This document shows, in pieces, positions 5,909-7,243 of a stretch of DNA of 7,243 nucleotides; the stretch's first letter is position 1, and each line of letters begins with the position of its first letter. A program made the translations under genes and the position numbers. Location of the stretch: contig JAIFMT010000195.1 in the NCBI GenBank assembly GCA_020048295.1, positions 1 to 7,243 of the forward strand. Reading direction: 5' to 3'. The notes beneath the pieces are model-generated. The model was not told the DNA's origin. It did not search any database and worked only from the letters and a program-made list of their open reading frames with translations. Source of the DNA: Rhodoferax sp. (GTDB lineage: Bacteria > Pseudomonadota > Gammaproteobacteria > Burkholderiales > Burkholderiaceae).

Positions 5909-6217
5909 ATGCACACCCTCTACGATTCAGACACCTACTCCGTGACCCACATGCTGGCTAACGCCGTGACGGCTGACGTGCCCGCTGAAAACCTGAAGGC
6001 TGGCGAACAGGTGCTGATCGTGCCGCGCCTGGCGCGTCATGGCTTTGAGATTGTTGACAAGCGCAGCAACAAAGAGGTCTATCTGGACGGTTCCTGGGCC
6101 GAGTTGTTCCAGCAACAAATCTCTGCCTGGCAAGAAAAAACCCCGACGCAAGAAGAGGTGGAAGACAAGCTGGAGCAATACGCCATGCTGGCGCAAAACC
6201 CGGTGGTCATCCACTAA
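5909..6217 (+). CDS. DUF3567 family protein
   Basis: This small soluble protein of 102 aa begins MHTLYDSDTYSVTHM, the typical M-x-LY-SD start of DUF3567, a Burkholderiales family of unknown function. The conserved core is HGFEIVDKRSNKEVYLDGSW (44-63), followed by an acidic helix TPTQEEVEDKLEQYAMLAQ (78-96) and the terminal NPVVIH. Between residues 17 and 40 it has an insertion compared with the shortest members I recall (about 85 aa). ATG 5909 fits the family start; an in-frame ATG at 5894 would add MDNLP and lacks a properly spaced Shine-Dalgarno. GATAAT at 5897-5902 is a fair -10 box and would place transcription start almost at ATG 5909, hinting at a leaderless message, though no convincing -35 accompanies it. 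Confidence 0.85.
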   Translation: MHTLYDSDTYSVTHMLANAVTADVPAENLKAGEQVLIVPRLARHGFEIVDKRSNKEVYLDGSWAELFQQQISAWQEKTPTQEEVEDKLEQYAMLAQNPVVIH

Positions 6218-6230
6218 ATTTTTAAGAAAT

Positions 6231-6280
6231 TGGGTTCTAGCCCATACTACGTAAGCGCTAGCAGCTATTCTTTGTAAAGC
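6231..6280. repeat. Probable copy of a dispersed Comamonadaceae intergenic repeat
   Basis: The stretch contains TGGGTTCTAGCCCA (6231-6244, a small stem with TGGG/CCCA arms) and AAGCGCTAGCAGCTATT (6253-6269, with the GCTAGC palindrome at 6257-6262). The motif AGCGCTAGCAGCTAT resembles one I remember recurring between genes in Polaromonas, Rhodoferax and Acidovorax-type genomes. Only one copy lies in this window, so its repeat nature cannot be shown from the sequence given. Confidence 0.4.
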
Positions 6281-6404
6281 AAATCGAAAGCTTTTGACTG
6301 TCTAACGTAGCGCGAAAGGTGGCCGGCACACTTGCATCCGTGATGCCATGCGCGGTTGAACCTGGCGTCGTTGCGCCGCTGAGATGCAGCGACAATAGCG
6401 CCCC
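6281..6404. other. Non-coding gap before purU with no identified element
   Basis: This is the rest of the 187-nt space between the DUF3567 gene and purU. It holds a TTGACT hexamer (6294-6299) without a matching -10 at 16-18 nt, and GACAAT (6391-6396) without a matching -35. No terminator, RNA gene or open frame with a family signature is apparent. The purU promoter is presumably here but cannot be placed. Confidence 0.4.
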
Positions 6405-7243
6405 ATGAATCCTGTCTATACCCTCACCCTGTCCTGCCCAGACCGTCTTGGGCTGGTTCACGCCGTCTCCGGTTTTTTGCTGGAGCACAGCGGCAATATC
6501 GAAGAAGCCGCACAGTACAACGACACCGGTACCGGCCTGTTTTTCATGCGTGTGCAGTTTGCCTGTGCGGCGCACAGTTTTGAGACGCTAAAAGCTCAAC
6601 TGGCCGACTTTGCCGCCGGTTTTGCCATGCAGTGGCAGCTGCACGCGCAGGTGCAACCGATGCGCACCGTCATCATGGTCAGCAAGGAAGGTCATTGCCT
6701 CAACGACCTGCTGTTTCGCTGGAAAAGCGGCCTGCTGCCACTGGACATCCGCGCCATCATCTCCAACCACCGCGACTTTTACCAGCTTGCAGCCAGCTAC
6801 AACGTGCCGTTTCACCACCTGCCGGTGACGGCGGCCAGCAAAGCGCAGGTGGAGGCCAAGCAACTGGAGATCATCCAGAGCGAAGAGGCCGAGCTGGTGG
6901 TGCTGGCGCGCTACATGCAAATTCTCTCCAACGACCTGTGCCAGGCACTGGCCGGGCGTGCCATCAACATCCACCACAGCTTTTTACCCAGCTTCAAGGG
7001 GGCCAAGCCCTACTACCAGGCGCACGACCGAGGCGTCAAGCTGATCGGTGCCACCGCCCACTATGTGACGGCTGATCTGGACGAAGGCCCGATCATCGAG
7101 CAGGATGTGGCCCGCGTCGATCACAGCAAGACAGTGGAAGATTTGACTGCGCTGGGCCGCGACACCGAAAGCCAGGTGCTGGCGCGCGCCGTCAAGTGGC
7201 ACAGCGAGCACCGGGTGCTGATCAACGGGCACAAGACGGTGAT
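6405..7243 (+). CDS. purU: Formyltetrahydrofolate deformylase PurU (3' end cut off)
   Basis: 279 codons are visible and the frame is still open at the window edge. Family members usually run to about 280-290 aa, so only a few codons are missing. Residues 4-80 form the N-terminal ACT domain (YTLTLSCPDRLGLVHAVSGF, 5-24). The formyltransferase-fold catalytic domain begins at about 87 (RTVIMVSKEGHCLNDLL) and includes the folate-site strand ISNH (119-122). The hydrolase triad, placed by comparison with PurN N106/H108/D144, is N188 and H190 in INIHHSFLPSFKGA, and D226 in DLDEGP. The enzyme hydrolyses 10-formyl-THF to THF and formate, which balances one-carbon pools and supplies formate. ATG 6405 is the first start after an in-frame TAG at 6396; no Shine-Dalgarno precedes it. 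Confidence 0.93.
   Translation, partial: MNPVYTLTLSCPDRLGLVHAVSGFLLEHSGNIEEAAQYNDTGTGLFFMRVQFACAAHSFETLKAQLADFAAGFAMQWQLHAQVQPMRTVIMVSKEGHCLNDLLFRWKSGLLPLDIRAIISNHRDFYQLAASYNVPFHHLPVTAASKAQVEAKQLEIIQSEEAELVVLARYMQILSNDLCQALAGRAINIHHSFLPSFKGAKPYYQAHDRGVKLIGATAHYVTADLDEGPIIEQDVARVDHSKTVEDLTALGRDTESQVLARAVKWHSEHRVLINGHKTV

Noticed and set aside
1..7243. CRISPR arrays, tRNA/rRNA genes, IS ends or attachment sites
   Set aside because: I saw no regularly spaced direct repeats, no tRNA-like cloverleaf or rRNA sequence, and no transposase or integrase frames.

Overview
The window looks like ordinary chromosomal DNA from a Burkholderiales bacterium, most likely Comamonadaceae (Rhodoferax/Polaromonas-like). 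Three things suggest this: DUF3567 and DUF3108 genes, which I know mainly from that order; a DUF2946-like gene start; and the intergenic motif around 6253-6269, which resembles a dispersed repeat I remember from Comamonadaceae genomes. No database search was possible, so all family assignments rest on recognising motifs by eye.

Layout: (1) 1-110, minus strand, the first 36 codons of a DUF2946-like protein. (2) 111-290, a divergent, AT-rich regulatory gap with four copies of a GTRATYTA-like half-site next to hipB. (3) 291-1864, a hipB-hipA type II toxin-antitoxin operon whose genes overlap by 4 nt. (4) 1900-2313, a small VOC/glyoxalase-like protein. (5) 2342-2947, a MarC-family inner-membrane protein. 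(6) 2992-3578, minus strand and convergent with marC, a membrane protein with Mpo1/DUF962-like motifs that carries an apparent single-base frameshift. (7) 3658-4650, minus strand, a protein with the fumarylacetoacetate hydrolase (FAH) scaffold that seems to have lost most of its active-site residues. (8) 4681-5835, plus strand, divergent from (7) by only 30 nt, a membrane-anchored DUF3108 protein. (9) 5909-6217, DUF3567. (10) 6218-6404, a non-coding gap with the repeat-like motif. (11) 6405 to the end, purU (formyltetrahydrofolate deformylase), cut off a few codons before its expected stop.

Only hipB and hipA clearly work together: HipB should neutralise the HipA kinase and repress the operon through the upstream repeats. 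The other genes look like independent housekeeping or uncharacterised genes. The points most worth a second look are the hipBA operator cluster, the unusual Ser-loop of HipA, the frameshift in the Mpo1-like gene, and the probable FAH pseudoenzyme. I found no tRNA, rRNA, CRISPR array, IS element or phage gene, and no evidence of a wholly new multigene system.
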